A stretch of 61,954 bases of DNA from Collybiopsis luxurians FD-317 M1 (GCA_000827265.1 KN834760.1:477963-539916); one strand, 5' to 3'. Counted from the stretch's first letter, positions 24,370 to 37,663 are shown. Translations and numbers: made by a program. Notes: a model not told the origin generated them from the letters alone.

Positions 24370-25827
24370 CCCCACATGTATCAAAGTATTAATGCCACAC
24401 AATCCAATGATCAGCACAAAAAATTGACTCACGTATATACTCTCCCCATCGGCTGGCATGTCGCACCGTTACCAAGTGCATAAAAATTTGAATGATGGAT
24501 GGACTCACCATAGCGAATACCATAAAGATCATCGTGCTCCGCAATAAAGTCTGGGGATCAGGCTGAGTGCTACTCTTTATGGTGATTGGCGACATACGAT
24601 GGTAAGGATGTGCGAAATCTATAATCTCATCAGTATCTCTCTCGGCACGCTGCCTACAATAATGACACACCGCAAAGAAGCTTGCGAAAGAACCGCTTTC
24701 AACAGCTTCCCGTATGAACCAGGAGACCAAGAAATCTGTCTCTACATTGGTATTCTCAATGTCAAACTGGACAAACGAGCGAAAGATCCATGCAACTTAC
24801 TACGGTGAAGCCCGTTTCGATTTCTTCTTAGATAGTATATGAGGCATGCACTAAAAATGATGTCAGTGAGACCATTGACTTTGTAGGGCGGCAAGTTCAC
24901 CTGATTGCTACGTCCGTCAAGGCCGTCACAGCTCTGAAACTATAATATTTGGCGTCAATGCTTGCATTGAGCCCACACAATAAAACCAAAAAATTTCACC
25001 TGTCTACAAGAGGAACATAGCGAAATGCGGTTGCCGCGCTGAGAGGTTGAGAAGCACGGACTTGGTAAGAATTGATTCGAAGTTTCGAAGGCAAATAATT
25101 CACAAACTCTTTTGCATGTGTAGTGAGCGAGGATGTTATGATGCCTAGGCATCCCTTTGTTGTTGAAGATGATTATAGATTTCATTTTCGAAACAGGATT
25201 TCGATGCTTTCGGTACACGTACCTCAACGAGGGTGACAAATACCAGAACCATGAACAGGATCCTAGAGCCCGAAAGCTTCTGTACACGATGGGAAAGAAA
25301 TATTTGAATGGGACAGGCACTCCTGTGAATTATCGGAGATTCAGATGAATATCAGGAAACTACCAGGATATTCAACTAATAAGTGCTCACAGTACTGTCA
25401 TGGCGGGAAGAATACCTAACTGCCATGGATTGGATTGGATAAAGGATTGGAGCGACGCTTCATCATTGAAATTATCAACCACCCATCGCCAAAGTGTATA
25501 CACCAACGAAGCGGAGTATAAGGTGTCAACCAGTAGCTCCCAGAAAACCACCAATCTTGGCATGCAGAAGTTCAAAAAATAGATATCATTGCCGTTGAAT
25601 ATGCCCAGTCACCTAATTGAATATTGATCCTGGGCTCCCGAATCCGATGTAAAATATGTTATAAATTGCAGAAAACAGAGACCGTAAAGGAAGGTGTTGA
25701 ACTGTACGTCGTGTTACAAATGAGGTTAACTTTGGGAATATCGACCATCTCATACCAAGACAGCAACCAACAGTGGGCCCACAATCACAGGGATATTTAA
25801 ATCTAGCATCGTACTTGAGGCATACAT
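24370..25827 (-). CDS. DUF6534-like multi-pass membrane protein, copy 1
   Basis: Starts at ATG 25825-25827 (MYASSTMLDLNIPVIVGPLL). Later exons read FNTFLYGLCFLQFITYFTS, LVVFWELLVDTLYSASLVYT (acceptor just before LVV) and near the end SWFIREAVESGSFASFFAV. This fits the agaricomycete DUF6534 pattern: Gly-Pro-Leu near the N-terminus, Y-FT, W-L--DT-H/Y and a conserved RL/FIRE--ES segment. The exact 3' exons are not resolved and no clear inactivating change was proven. The family's function is unknown. The 3' boundary is approximate. Confidence 0.6.
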
Positions 25828-27600
25828 CGGTTGGCTTCGAAGCGTTCTGCCTTCCGAGCAAGATATTGGATTGAAGAAGTTCAGAGGGTGTCGTAAAATT
25901 GCCTTCCAAACTTATATACCAGTTGACTCTGTTGCTTGGCCCTGAGCGTTTATGAAATAAATTTAATGGCACTAAGCATAGAGTTCTGACAATGTTTCAC
26001 TAGTGGGTGACGACAACATAGCCTTAACATTTTCTATGCATCAGAAACCTGTGAAGGTGAAGGTGAATACTGACTGGAGGCCGATTTGCCGACAGTGGCA
26101 TTATAACTGTTGCTGCGAGAGGTAACAGAAAGGAACTTCGGGCCCCGGGAAATGCGGCCCAAGTTCGACAGGCAGAATCCATAAACTTTTTTCGACATCT
26201 GCCTAAGCAAGTGGAGAGTCATAGAGAATGCCATTCGGAGGTAGCTAAATTGTTTGATTTATATTGTTACTAAGTAGCCCTAAAAACTCAATCTGCGCCA
26301 TTCTTAGTAGAAGAACTTTCGGAGCGGCGCCTCGTCGTAGACTCAATTCCAACTCAGTGCCAAGTGGCTCGTAGCTATATTCCCCTGATGGAGCATTTTG
26401 AGGTGCTCTTAAGGAGTCTGCACTCGTCTAACGGAAGCACGGTAAAATCCGTACAGCTAGGACAAACATGGAATCGCACACCCTTTCCAGGACTTGGAAA
26501 AAAAAAAAGTCCCTTGGCCAACATTATAAAATGCCTGTCTAAACGCCGCTCTGAGTTCTCACTTGTCCTATACCTTGATTGTAGACAGACCAGTCTATCA
26601 GTACTTATGTCTGTTCCTAAACCTAAGGCTTCATTAAAGATCCGGAGACTGATTGAAGGTGATTTGGTGCAATCATTGGTCAGTAGACTTTGTAGGAAGG
26701 AAGGAAGGAACAGCACTACACGATACATGGCATTATTCAATAACTGGGCGCCGTCTTCGGAAGCGAGACTGACGGGCGCTGACCGGAAACATTCGCTCAG
26801 TATTACAAACAATGTACGCGATATATGTGCGTCCGAAAAAAAAGCTGACCTCAAAACGCAATTCAAGCACACCGTCATAACGGTCAAATATCTAGGTACC
26901 TTTGACAGAGAAGCTTAAGCAAATAGCGGTCCATCTACAACAAATCTACAATTGACCCCTGCCACTAGTATTACATTAATTGTTGATATCAGATCAACTC
27001 CAGGAAGACAATGATAGAGCCTAACACGAAGTTCGGCAAAGCAGAGGGCTCAGCTAGGGAAGCACATAACCATTGGGGAGCAATTGCTCAAGCTATCATA
27101 AGAGAGACTAGAAATCTGACTAGGCAAAACATGGTTCTGGAAGACTAATGATAGAGATTTTCGAGGCGTTTGGAAAGCTTCTCCGCACATAAGAATGGGT
27201 AGCCCATAAAAAGCAAGAAAGCAAAGGACTTAGAGAAAGGATAACCAAAAAGTCCGTCACGGTGTTACTATCTGGATTCTGTTATATTTGGATTGTTGCT
27301 ATTCGTGTACGATGATAATGGTAGCTCTTCAATCTCTGTCCAAGCTATACTTGGACTTGAATTGTCAGTAGAAAAGTGGCTGGGAGCGATATCATTTGTC
27401 AGCGTATCCCTCCGGCTGACAATGGAGGGCTGTATTTGCCCCCGGGGGAAGGCAAGCTTAGAGTTAGTATTCTAATGGAACGGTCGTTTTAGTGTTCAGG
27501 AAAATACTCGCAAGGCCTATACCTACCTCGGACGTGGTGCTGCGAGGTTCGTGAAGCTTCCTACGCAGGCTTTGCCTGGAATTTAAAATCTGTTGAAACA
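25828..27600. other. Spacer with unrecognised ORFs
   Basis: A 184-codon plus-strand frame at 26364-26918 overlaps a 170-codon minus-strand frame (26375-26887). Neither has a recognisable domain, so neither is called. Parts near 26320-26360 resemble the region upstream of copy 2 (about 29800), suggesting that the two DUF6534-like units were duplicated together with their 5' flanks. Confidence 0.35.
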
Positions 27601-27639
27601 AGACATGAATATCAGGAAAGAACGAGGTAAGTCTCAGGA

Positions 27640-29092
27640 CGTACGGCTAGGAATGTGTTTCTATACCCAGATTCAAATGTCAGCACGCGATATTGCAGTC
27701 CAAAGCTTCATTTACGTGTATATTCTACCCATCGGCTGGCATTTACAGTTCATTTATGTACGCAGAATGAATCACGTTACACTTACGATAGTGAATACCA
27801 TAAAGATCATCGTTTTCCGCCATCGCGTCTGTAACTCGAGCTGAGGAAAATGTTGCTAGATAACAGACGACATACTATGGTGACCATGCTCAAGATCTAC
27901 GATTTTATCAGCTATAATGCCTCTCAGGCGCATGGGAACGTACAGCAAAGAGACTTGCAAAAGAACCAGTTTCGATAGCTTCGCGTACAAAGCGTGAGAC
28001 GAGATAATCAGTCTCTTCATTGAACATCCTGAGTATCAACTCGCATGAACAAGTGTAGCAACTTCATGGAACATACGTGGAAGCCCATTTCGGCTTTTTC
28101 TTAAGTAATATATCAGGAATGCGCTATCAGGTGCAATTATAAGCTATAGTGCCAAGCACTTATGTGGGATGCTAGATTCACCTGATTGTAACATCGGTCA
28201 CCGCTGTTAAGGCTAGGGCACTAGGTATTCCAACGGATGGGTAGGCTGATATTTCACGCATAGCAAAGAAGCATACCAGTCTACAAGGGAAACATAACGT
28301 TCGGCCTCTTCCAAGCTTGAAGAGAAGATTTAGTCAGGGCTACATCAGGCAAAGCGAAATAATGTTCTTACTCTTTGATCTGTATTGTAACTGCCGAAGT
28401 TGCGATTCCCAGACATCCCTTCGTTGTCAAAATCATCACTAATTTTGACTAGGATGACTTCGATGCTTACTACGCACCTCGATGAGGGTGAGAGTCACTA
28501 GGACAGCGAATGCCGCCCGACAGCCTGAAAGCTTTTTTACACGATATGAAAGGAAAAATTGGATGGGACAAGCACTCCTGCATGGATGAATCAGGTGGAT
28601 AGGAAGAATATGAGAAATACACGAGCATGCTTCGCTTCGACTCACAGTACTGTCAGACCCGGCGGAACATTCAAGTGCCATGGATTAGTTATGAGAAATG
28701 CTTCATTATTGAAATTATCAATAGCATATTGCCAGAAAGTGTACATTGACAATGCGGTATGGAAAGTGTCGATAAGAACCTCCCAAGAGATGATCAACCT
28801 TGGTATGTATATCAGCACAATTTGCGTCAAAGAACAGGAAAAAAAGAAGAAAAGAAAAGGATTCAATATAGCTTACTTCATCGCAAGTCGATCTTTAGTT
28901 CCCGAAGTAAAATATGTGATGAATTGTAGAAAGCATAGGCCATAGAGAAAGGTGTTGAGCTATGTTACCTTGAGAACGAGCCTGGCTTGAAAAAAGTATT
29001 CACCACCCCCATACCATAACGGCGATCAACAACGGTCCTATGACTGCAGATACATCGGTATCTAGTGCCGGCGTCGTACTTGAGGCATTCAT
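27640..29092 (-). CDS. DUF6534-like multi-pass membrane protein, copy 2
   Basis: Starts at 29092 with MNASSTTPALDTDVSAVIG, then PLLIAVM before a GTATGG donor. Next exons: LNTFLYGLCFLQFITYFTSG; LIISWEVLIDTFHTALSMYT up to PPGLTVL with a GTGAGT donor; then ACPIQFFLSYRVKKLSG. A later block reads DSAFLIYYLRKSRNGL. The order matches copies 1, 3 and 4. Whether every exon stays open was not settled, so this may be a functional gene or a recent pseudogene. 3' boundary approximate. Confidence 0.6.
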
Positions 29093-30644
29093 TGTTTGGA
29101 CCTTCGAGATGCGGAGGCTCCCTTTCCCTTCAGCGAAACCGGTGTTGAAGCTACAAGCGAACTGTAAGGAATAGCGAGGCGGCGTTAGCTTCCTCTCACT
29201 GGAACTTATACGCTCTCCGACTCCGCTGGTCCGGCCCTGATTGTCAGTGGGATAAATCTACTTAATAAAAGTCAAGTACTGACGCGAGATCTCGCGAGAC
29301 TCGTGTTTCTTCTGCCAAGCATCGTGGGATTGCATTGATTTTAATTCTAGAAATGTACTAATAAGGTGACGTGTTCTGTGCATGTTTCTATTTTCGGATT
29401 CTTGAAATGACGGAGGCGGATACTTAGATACTTGCAAGGTGTCAGAGGGAAATCTCGCGGCAAACAGGGGAGTTAATGAAGGAGTGTGAGGCAAGGTTGG
29501 TAGCGGGGAGGAAAGATTCAACTTGCCATACCGAGGAGGGCGCATGCTACGTACGATGACCTATCGGGCTTCGACCAGTGTCCAAATTCACATTGCTATT
29601 CTTTGTTGAGTACATATGTATGTGCCGATAAAGTTTCGTCAAGGAGAATGCCGCAAATATCTCAAGGGGTCGTCATGGTTCAACTATAATTTAATGAGAC
29701 TAAGTTTCTCCGCTCAATGGTTTGACTTGAATTGTTACAGGTCATAAGGAAGCAATCCACACCTTTCTCGGCGGTTCGGTAGGGATGCTTGGACGTGGCA
29801 CCTCGTCGTACGCAGACTCGACTCCAGGTACAGTATTGAAGTCTCCTCTGCATTTGAACGCTTTTACAGCCAACCACGCTGACGTGAGAAGAGACTCCGC
29901 TTGTCCAATTAAGAACTGCGGAATAAGCAGGATCCCGGTAAAGCCATACAGAGAAGTGGAGTGTTGCTTACCCAGAGCAGCATTCAGCAAGTCGTTTCAT
30001 CATAATCACTAGCCAGCTTCGGTCAGGTTCAGATGACGCCTCAGATACACTGTGCTCTCTTCAGATCATGGAACGTATCAATCTGACACGGGAAAGGTCG
30101 CAGCACCTCCAGATTCAACCTTTTCAGAATTTCAACTGCCTTTCAAGCTTTCAACCAAACTGTAGGCTAACAACAGCTGATAGCATCCAAGACAGGACCC
30201 GCTAAAGCCATGCAAAAAGAGAAGCGTCGCATGCCCTGAATGATTTCCAGTAAGGTTGGTCGTAGTTCCAATGGCATCTCAGATACACTTCGCTATCTTC
30301 AGACCACGGAATGATACCTTTCCAACACGAGTAAGACTATGATACTCGTGCCCGTCTCTAGATTCCACCTTTGGAGAGTACCAACATAGTACCAACATAG
30401 TACAACGATAGATTTCGGATGAAGTCGGATCCCTGCGGGACAATTCGGAAGGCCAGCCTGGCATTACGAATTGTTGCCTCACCAAGCAAAATCGTACAGG
30501 TAAAAGTGCAGAAACAGCATTTTTATTCGGTTGGTTGGTTTTACGCAGCACGCTTCATCGTCATCTAAAAAGCCGGAGACGGTCTCGCTGTCTAGAGTAT
30601 AAAAGTAGACGCGTCGTTCCATAATACATATCCAGCCTATACGC
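29093..30644. other. Spacer with a local direct repeat
   Basis: No gene recognised. About 30020-30125 and 30255-30370 are imperfect direct repeats (both contain a CCTCAGATACACT- or TCTCAGATACACT-type core followed by TTCAGA). A perfect palindrome CGCGAGATCTCGCG lies at 29283-29296. Confidence 0.4.
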
Positions 30645-31172
30645 CTATACTGCCGCAGTCTTCTTCCTTGGGTCCTGTTCTTGCGCCGGGTCAAGGGTGA
30701 TCTGCAAACGAACAGAAAGGAAGGGATGATAAGCATTCCGTGGGCGGGCGGACGGAATTTAACGAGCAGTTTCAAGCAAAAATTAGGCCAGAGAGTGACC
30801 GAAACCAACGAAGGGTACAGGTGCAGATATAAGAAGTAAAGTATCCAAATTAACGAGAAAGAAAGTCTGAATCAAACTGACCTGTTCACCGCCTTTTCCG
30901 CCGTCCCAAACTTGATACCTCAACGCAGTAAGTCCTCGCTTCTCTGCTGCAAGACGCTGAGTTTCATTCAGAGATTTTCGGACTGCACCAGCAGTAATTT
31001 GGGAGTATTTGTTGAAACTGTCGTCGAAAGAAAGAAAATCGCACAAATTTCGAGACAGAGGGTAGCAAAGGATGAGCAGCGAATAAAGGTTACAAAATAG
31101 TCAGTAAATGTACTGAGAGTTGATAAATAAGGCCCCGTACGTGAAAACGCTCCTCCAGGATGTTGTGCTCAT
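30645..31172 (-). CDS. ATP15: Mitochondrial F1F0-ATP synthase epsilon subunit
   Basis: A small central-stalk subunit of the mitochondrial ATP synthase F1 sector, matrix side. Exons 31172-31141, 31017-30882 and 30701-30645 give 73-74 residues: MSTTSWRSVFTFNKYSQITA, then GAVRKSLNETQRLAAEKRGL, TALRYQVWDGGKGGEQ and a short tail ending TAAV before TAG. The W-R start, the NKY-Q--A--VR-SL core, AAEKRGLT-LRYQ-W--GK-GEQ and the length all match the fungal epsilon family. Introns are GT-AG (donors GTACGG and GTCAGT). It is the likely source of the decayed copy at 42015-42525. No damage seen. Confidence 0.88.
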
Positions 31173-31653
31173 TGTGATGGACGTCGGTGAAAAGGCAAGT
31201 TTCGTTGACACGACTTCCGCCGGGCGGCTAGTTTAGGCGTCAAATTATCCAAGCACGTGCTCATAAGATAAGATAATGGCGCGATTCCTTCAGCTTTTCT
31301 TCGTCTCACACCGGTGACCCACGAGCACCAGTCGATATCGCACAAGTTTGGAGATGTGCAGGCATTCCGTAGCTTCAGCATGTATTCGCCGAGCCTTGTT
31401 TGATGAATCCCCTTTTCTTCACCCCAAAAGCCGTTGTTAAGCGGATGAATAGATAGCTCCACAATCGAGGCTTGTCGTCGGATGGGAGAATGCTTGGCCC
31501 CCCATTGAACTTTCTCTCCTTCCGCCAACCTGGACTGCATAACTTGCACCGTTCCACCTTGAGTCTGTTCTGAACAACGCAGCCTTGCTTTTCTTTCCTT
31601 TATCAATTTCGCTCATTCTTTCTGAACTTCCTTCTCTCGAATCCTGATTTGCC
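31173..31653. promoter_or_regulatory. Divergent promoter region between ATP15 and the protease
   Basis: About 480 bp between two divergent start codons. Contains GATAAGATAA at about 31266. The stretch 31202-31209 (TCGTTGAC) corresponds to the target site used by the 9.6-kb insertion in the second copy. No promoter element was proven. Confidence 0.45.
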
Positions 31654-33395
31654 ATGCTAGACAAACACTCCTTGGTGTCCTTTGTTATTCTCACTTTCAC
31701 GCTGCTGAAGAATGCCCCCGCTCTTGTTTGCGCGACGCCCACCCCGGCCAAATCTGTCGCGGTTCAAGCTAACGATGCCAAGGGTGGGGGAGGAATATCT
31801 ATCCCTATCCGCAAACGCAGCGGTCTAGCAGACGCTAATGGCATCTTTGACCCTGACATGGCTAATTTACACGTGGTACAGACCATGAACAAGCACACGC
31901 AAAACCTCTTGAATTACTATGATTCTCAAGGGACCATACCGGAGGTAAGTTGGCTTTTCTGAATAAAGCTTGAATGAAAACCACGACTGAATACGCTCTC
32001 GTTCTGAAGGGACTCGAAATTAAAGCATTCCTGCCTCTTCCAAGTTTCAGCACCAAGAACAAACGCCAGTCAGAAGCCTTGACGAACGTGGGGAGCGACG
32101 AATTGTGGTTCGGGTCCGCTTCCATTGGCTCGAACAATCAAAGTTTCAAAGTGGATTTCGACAGTATGTTTTAGCCTTTCTTTGACTGGAGCTGGCAGAA
32201 GGCCTACAAAATGATTGATGAACGCTCTTCGTAGCCGGTTCTGCCGATTTCTGGGTCCCCTCATCGCAATGCACCGACGACTGCTCGTCCAAATCCAAGT
32301 ACGATCCTTCAGCTTCGACCAGTTCTCAAAAGCAACCAGGCAACTTCTCTATTCATTATGGTGATCAGTCGACTGTATCTGGATCGATTTATTCTGATGC
32401 AGGTATGGTTTAGTATTTAGTACTCGCATTAGCAGCTAACGTTCCTCGTCAGTCACGATTGCTGGAATCACTTCGACCGATCAGCATTTCGCTGCAGTTG
32501 ACAATCTCTCGGAAGCCATCGAGAAAGGTGCCTTCGACGGGTAAGCCACGCGTTACCAACAGCCTGAATTCAATTTATACATTTCTTCCACTCTATACAG
32601 CATTCTCGGCCTAGCTTACTCCACAATCTCCAAATTGCAATCCCCCAACTTCTTCCAAACTGCTATCTCGGAATCCGCTGTATCTTCTCCCCAATTCTCC
32701 TTCTACTTCGCCGCCAACAACGGTGCCGGCTCCGAACTTTACCTAGGCGGAACTAACACCGACCTCTACATTGGCGACATTGAGTATCATCCCGTCAATA
32801 AAACACCCGGATATTGGAAAATATCTAACGCCAGTATCAATGTCGGTTCAAATCGGAGCGTGGTTGAGGGTATCGACACAGTGATTGATTCGGGCACGAC
32901 GATCATCTATGGACCCATTGATGTTGTGAAGGCGTTTTGGGATGCAGTTCCGGAGTCAACTGCATTTGATGCCTCGCCTGGCTTCTACACGTACCCGTGT
33001 AACCAGACGCTGAATGTGTCGTTCAACTGGGGTGGAAAAGATTGGGTCATTGATGATAAGAGGTCAGTGAAAGTGGTAGTAATTCGACTTTCCGGTTGTT
33101 CATGTCTTCGTATGCCTTTCGTAGCTTCAATGCCGGTGCCACTGATGGCTCGGGCCAATACTGCGTCGGTGCCATCGCCGGCCAAAACCTCGGTCTTGGT
33201 GCTGCAACATGGCTTGTTGGTGATAGGTAAGCGATTTGACCTCTGCTGTCCGCTAGAGAATTTAATTTCGTCTCTCCCTCCCTTCCTCGACTGAGCAGCT
33301 TTATGAAGAACGTCTATACCGTCTTCGACTTTGGAGAAGACCAGGTTGGATTTGCAGAACTCTCATCGGGCTCATCGGGTCCGTCGACGTCGTAA
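31654..33395 (+). CDS. Secreted pepsin-like (A1) aspartic protease
   Basis: Cleaves peptide bonds at acidic pH with two catalytic aspartates. Exons 31654-31944, 32010-32163, 32235-32402, 32453-32540, 32601-33062, 33125-33226 and 33299-33395 sum to 1362 nt (453 residues). The N-terminus is a signal-peptide-like segment (SLVSFVILTFTLLKNAPALV), followed by a propeptide. The first catalytic motif VDFDTGSADFWVPSS spans an intron, followed by the CTDDC disulfide pair. The flap region carries IHYGDQSTVSGSIY; the second motif is TVIDSGTTIIYGP; the C-terminal disulfide partners lie in YPCNQT and GQYCVGA. The C-terminus ends VGFAELSSGSSGPSTS. Every exon border is GT-AG and no defect was seen. A decayed paralog lies at 52491-54232. 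Confidence 0.92.
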
Positions 33396-33889
33396 ACACA
33401 AGGAGATTTCTACCCTTTCGCGACCGAATTACATACATGTTCCTTCGTTTCATCTTGCTCCACTCCCGTTACCGTCACTCAATACTGGACTCTTTAACGA
33501 TTCATGCTGCCCATCATACCCGGTATATTCTTTTGTATCATATCTTGCTTTTTCCATACCTGTTCTTTCCCTGACATCGTTCCGCACAGATTCGCATCAC
33601 GCCTTCTCATTTTGTTTTCGTAGAGGCGCTGATATCCTACCATTTAGCTTGCTGATTTAGGCTTTACTCTCTGGTACTGGTCTACTCTTAAATACTTGCT
33701 GCTACCGAATTGAACAGGACGGATATTCATATTTCGTTTTTATTTATTTAAATTTTTTTTTGTCGGGGATTCTTTCGCGTTTTCCACCAATTTCCACCCC
33801 TATCCCATTTTTAATTGCAAGAGACCCTGATTGCTTTTGGTTTATGTAAGATACTGCGGACAGGTAAACACTGTCAACGATCCTATCAT

Positions 33890-34526
33890 AATACAAATTA
33901 TGGCATATCTCATAATGCTGGCTTCCTATATCGAAACCAGCGAAACAGATGTAACACTGGAAGGAAGCTGTCGTTCACAGTCAATGTTCAAACTTCGGAA
34001 TGTACGCAGTTGGCGGCGGCTATTGTACAATGCAGTGGCCCCTCGTACGGGTTAATGATCCTGCGGCTACATACATATACTTGCTGTACATATTGAAACT
34101 CAGAACGTCGATACGACCGATTGGTGGACAGAATCGAAGATCGTTCTCTTCTCCAGTGTGGAGAGTTTATGGTGATGGTCAAAGGAATGTAAAGGAAAAT
34201 CATGGTGAGCTGCGCTCTTAAGGTCTCACCGTCAAACGCGGTACATAATAAACGGAGAGCGTGATGACTTGCGAGATATCTGATTTCATCTTTGCGAGAC
34301 AGGTGGTAGTGCTGCTATGCTCAGTGTCATAAACACAGAAATGACAGTCGTCACTGAAGACTCAGCTCAGTTCGATGTAAAGCATAGAGGATGTAAGTAC
34401 CTTTCAGGAGGTACCCCCGATCATTAGAACTTCACGCCTTCAGGGCCAGAAGGACTTTGCGCCGTAAGCAGCAAGGCCACCGCCTTTTTATTTTCGTACG
34501 CCACTGCCGCCTTGTTTCTACATAAG
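33890..34526. repeat. Segment inverted relative to the second duplicate copy
   Basis: Within the duplicated block this stretch is the reverse complement of about 54693-55314, while the sequence on both sides runs in the same direction. Edges carry short inverted words (ATACAAATTATGG on the left here; TTTCTACATAAGTAC on the right). Confidence 0.8.
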
Positions 34527-34596
34527 TACACATCACGGTGACATCGTCCCTCGACCCCATTTTCCTTTCTTCTAACTTGCATATTTTCCCAATAAC

Positions 34597-36060
34597 ATGT
34601 CTATGGACGGTCCTTCTCCAGTAGTTAGCAAGGTGCATACAATTGTCGGTCCCTTACTCATTGCTGTGACGGTACGTCGGGGTCCTCCCAACTCAATTTA
34701 GTCATCTTTCCTGGCCGCCGACATGACTCAAGTAGGTCAACACTTTTCTCTACGGCGTATGTTTTCTGCAACTTGTGAGATATTTCACCTCCGGGAGTCG
34801 AGACCATCTTTCCATGAAGTAAGGATTAGGTTAAGTGCAAAACCTATATATCGATTTCCTGATAATCTTATTCAAGACTTTTCATTGCATGGGAGCTAGT
34901 CATTGACACATTCCATTCTGCGATACTGATTTACACGATGTGGAAATTTGTTGTTAGCAATTTCGCAAACGAGGCATTCCTTGATACCACTCCATGGTCT
35001 TTGACTTCAACTCCTGCCTTGACAGCTCTGTGCGTCAGCATATCGTGTGTTTCTACCCCAATACTCATATGAGCCTTCAGCTCTGCATGTCCCGTCCAGA
35101 TTTTTCTTTCATATCGAGTCAAAAAGCTTTCAGGCTCTTGGACCGTGTTTATTATTCTCCTCCTTCTCTCCCTCGCTGAGGTATGTCCAGTGTTGTTGCC
35201 GCCCTCGGGTTACGTAGGACGGCTATTGACGCAAGGCTACAAAGGGGACGCTAGGCATTGCCGTGTCAACGGAAACGCTACGAGCAAAAAAGTATATTCT
35301 CTCCGCTGATAACCTCAATAGATGGCCTGATCATTGCTCCTACAGTCTGGCAGCATTAATACGCACAATTACCATTCTGGACAGGTGGGGTTCCTTTCCA
35401 CATATTTCCACTATAAACTCAAGCCTTCCTGCGTCCATAATTCCAGTTGGACAGCTGTCTCTGTCGCAGCCGATGTCACGATCAGGTAGGCCTTGGGGTC
35501 TAGACTTAAACCCTGGCTTATAGGACATTTTTCTATTCTTCCTTAGTGCAAGCCTGATATATTATCTACGCAAACGGCGCACTGGTGTTCGTCGTACGTG
35601 TATTGCACATCTTTGTTCTATCCTTTGGATCAACATTCAAATAGACATGGATTATCTGATCTCGCGGTTGATACGAGAAGTAATCGAAAGTGCATCTTTC
35701 GCGAGTTTTTTCTCCGTGCGTCCGATTCTGACATTAGAAATGTTGGACAAGTGACAAGCTAATCAAGAGTTGTAGATTATGGTTCTTATTACGAGTGTAA
35801 GCTGAACGTTGTTGCAGGAATATAACTTAGCTAGATCTGACGTCCCGCAGATTCTATGGCCTGCCACGCAGATCGTTACAGTTTTCACGCTTGTAAGCGC
35901 TTCCTATAAGGTATCATTATTCCTATGAATATTAACGTTGCGATATACCAGCCAGTAGGCAGGGTGTACACGTGTGTGCCACTATGTCAATTGTGTCCAA
36001 CGATCCTTCTGACGTTCCCGAATGTAGAAATACATTCCTAGCGGTACGTCTCATTATTTG
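34597..36060 (+). CDS. DUF6534-like multi-pass membrane protein, copy 3
   Basis: Exons 34597-34671 (MSMDGPSPVVSKVHTIVGPL), 34736-34818 (VNTFLYGVCFLQLVRYFTSG), 34877-35029 (LFIAWELVIDTFHSAILIYT up to TPALTAL) and 35081-35180 (SACPVQIFLSYRVKKLSG, then a hydrophobic run) are phase-consistent. Later pieces include YYLRKRRTG near 35560 and DYLISRLIREVIESASFASF near 35650. The middle exons between 35200 and 35550 were not resolved, so a defect cannot be excluded. It is the partner of copy 4 in the segmental duplication. Function unknown. Confidence 0.6.
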
Positions 36061-36640
36061 AGATAGTATCTCAAAATTTTAATGTAGACCTTTCCGTTTT
36101 CATAGATCTTAAATTCCAGGCAAAGCTTGCAAAGAGAACTTCACGAAAATATTCATTCTTCTAGAGAAACTGAGGTATTCGTTTACCACGATATATTTGA
36201 AGGATGAAGATTTAATGTGTAGTACCTCAGTCTAATTATGGTGAACGGATGACGGGAGAAATCTCCACTCTCAATCGAAACAAGGGTGCAACTGGTGTTC
36301 AAAGCATGCCGGCGACCGCAGGGAACAATCTGAGTTTCACTATCATATCGACGGACACCGATGATATTTGATGTTTGCGGTGACAGGTTCGTGCCACTCC
36401 TCGACTGGTGATTCGGTAAACGAAATATGCTCTCATATTGATTGAACCTTCCGAGCCTCCCTCACCTACTAGTACATGTAACCTAAGAATAGATTATACA
36501 TAGATGTAGAAAAATCAGAAACCATCCTGTGTCTATGCCTCGGACTCATTTGTTGCAAAATTTGAAGTATCTCTGAATTTCTGATCTAACAGATACTCAC
36601 AATGATGTTAAGGAGAAATAGACTCCTGCCATCTGGCGCC
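36061..36640. other. 3' end of duplicated block, copy 1
   Basis: Aligns with about 56880-57350. Similarity ends near 36640 (last shared phrase CTCACAATGATGTT). No gene recognised. Confidence 0.55.
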
Positions 36641-37484
36641 AGACAGCCCAACCTTATACCGCTGTGAAACCACGAAGTTACCCTTATCCTCCTCATATTT
36701 ATATATTTTCCTAATCTACTTATTACCGTTTCATTGTCAACATAGTATATGTACTTTCAATCAGACCAACGAATTTAGTTCCCTATTTCGGTGCTGTTTG
36801 TCTTAACAGATGACAGTGCTATCAATCAAAACACTCCATTGAGTCCATTCCACAGGTGACATATAAGTTACTATGACTTGCGGGGTGGGCCATCGCGCTG
36901 TGTGCATGGCATGTACGAGTCCGGCAGGAGGCAGTCATAACAAATCACATGTGTGTTTTGAGACAGATGGAATTACGCAACAAGCCCTTCATTCAAGCTT
37001 TTGATCAAGTCCCTCTTCCACTTCTTGTCTTTGTCCAATACCTCCCAAACATTGGAATCAAAAGCGACAGATAATTTGTACCATACCACTACTTCCTCGC
37101 ATACCGCCAGAATAACCACAGACCCCTTTAATCCCATCTCCTTGCCCTTCATATTGGTGCAAAGGAAATAATTCTAGAGGCCACCATGGTGGTCAGGCGG
37201 CTGAGCCATTGCAAGTAGTTCCATGCAAGCTTTGGGCACATAGAATGATGTCTCGCAATGGATGCACTTGCCAAGAAAGAGGTGACAAGAATGGGAAAAT
37301 AGATGAGAGTGCAGCTGAGAGGAATAAATCAGTAAGAAACACAAAGAGTGAATGAAAGACACTAATGAGGGGAGTGGGGAGATGATCAGTGAGAAGGACA
37401 GCCAAAAAGGAGTAACATTGCTGAGCAACTGATGAACATTGGAAATGAGGAAGACCTTCAGTAGCAAATTGAAAAAAAATATGG

Positions 37485-37663
37485 TTTGGGGTGCCCAGGG
37501 ATGCCCAGGGACAGCCCAGGGACTCTCAGGGAGACCAGGATTTGAGCAAAAACCTAGGTAGCCCTGGCAAACTAGGCTGCCTAGAAGGCCCAAGGTTACT
37601 CAGGATTTGGCAAAATTCCTGGGCTGCCTTAGGCACCCTGGTCTAAGGGTTATTTTGCTGATG
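37485..37663. repeat. CCTGGG-type short repeat, copy a
   Basis: Dense CCCAGGGATGCC-like words ending in TATTTTGCTGATG, similar to the ends of the copies at 41796 and 47426. Confidence 0.6.

Larger units (their letters stand above)
30665..36640 (+). repeat. Segmental duplication, copy 1 (ATP15, protease, DUF6534)
   Basis: Matches 42018-42562 plus 52119-57350 in the same order and orientation, apart from the inverted segment 33890-34526. Introns are included, so this was a DNA-level duplication and not retroposition. Confidence 0.88.

Noticed and set aside
26364..26918. 184-codon ORF as a gene
   Set aside because: No domain, no paralog and an equally long frame on the opposite strand; it has no sign of coding constraint visible by eye.
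29283..29296. Perfect palindrome CGCGAGATCTCGCG as a regulatory site
   Set aside because: A single short palindrome with no neighbouring gene start and no second copy; not supportable as an operator.
34819..34887. Non-canonical GT-TG intron in the DUF6534-like genes (apparent TG acceptor before GGAG)
   Set aside because: Using an AG acceptor a little upstream (for example 34875-34876) gives a longer exon (LFIAWELVIDT) that is in frame in all copies checked.
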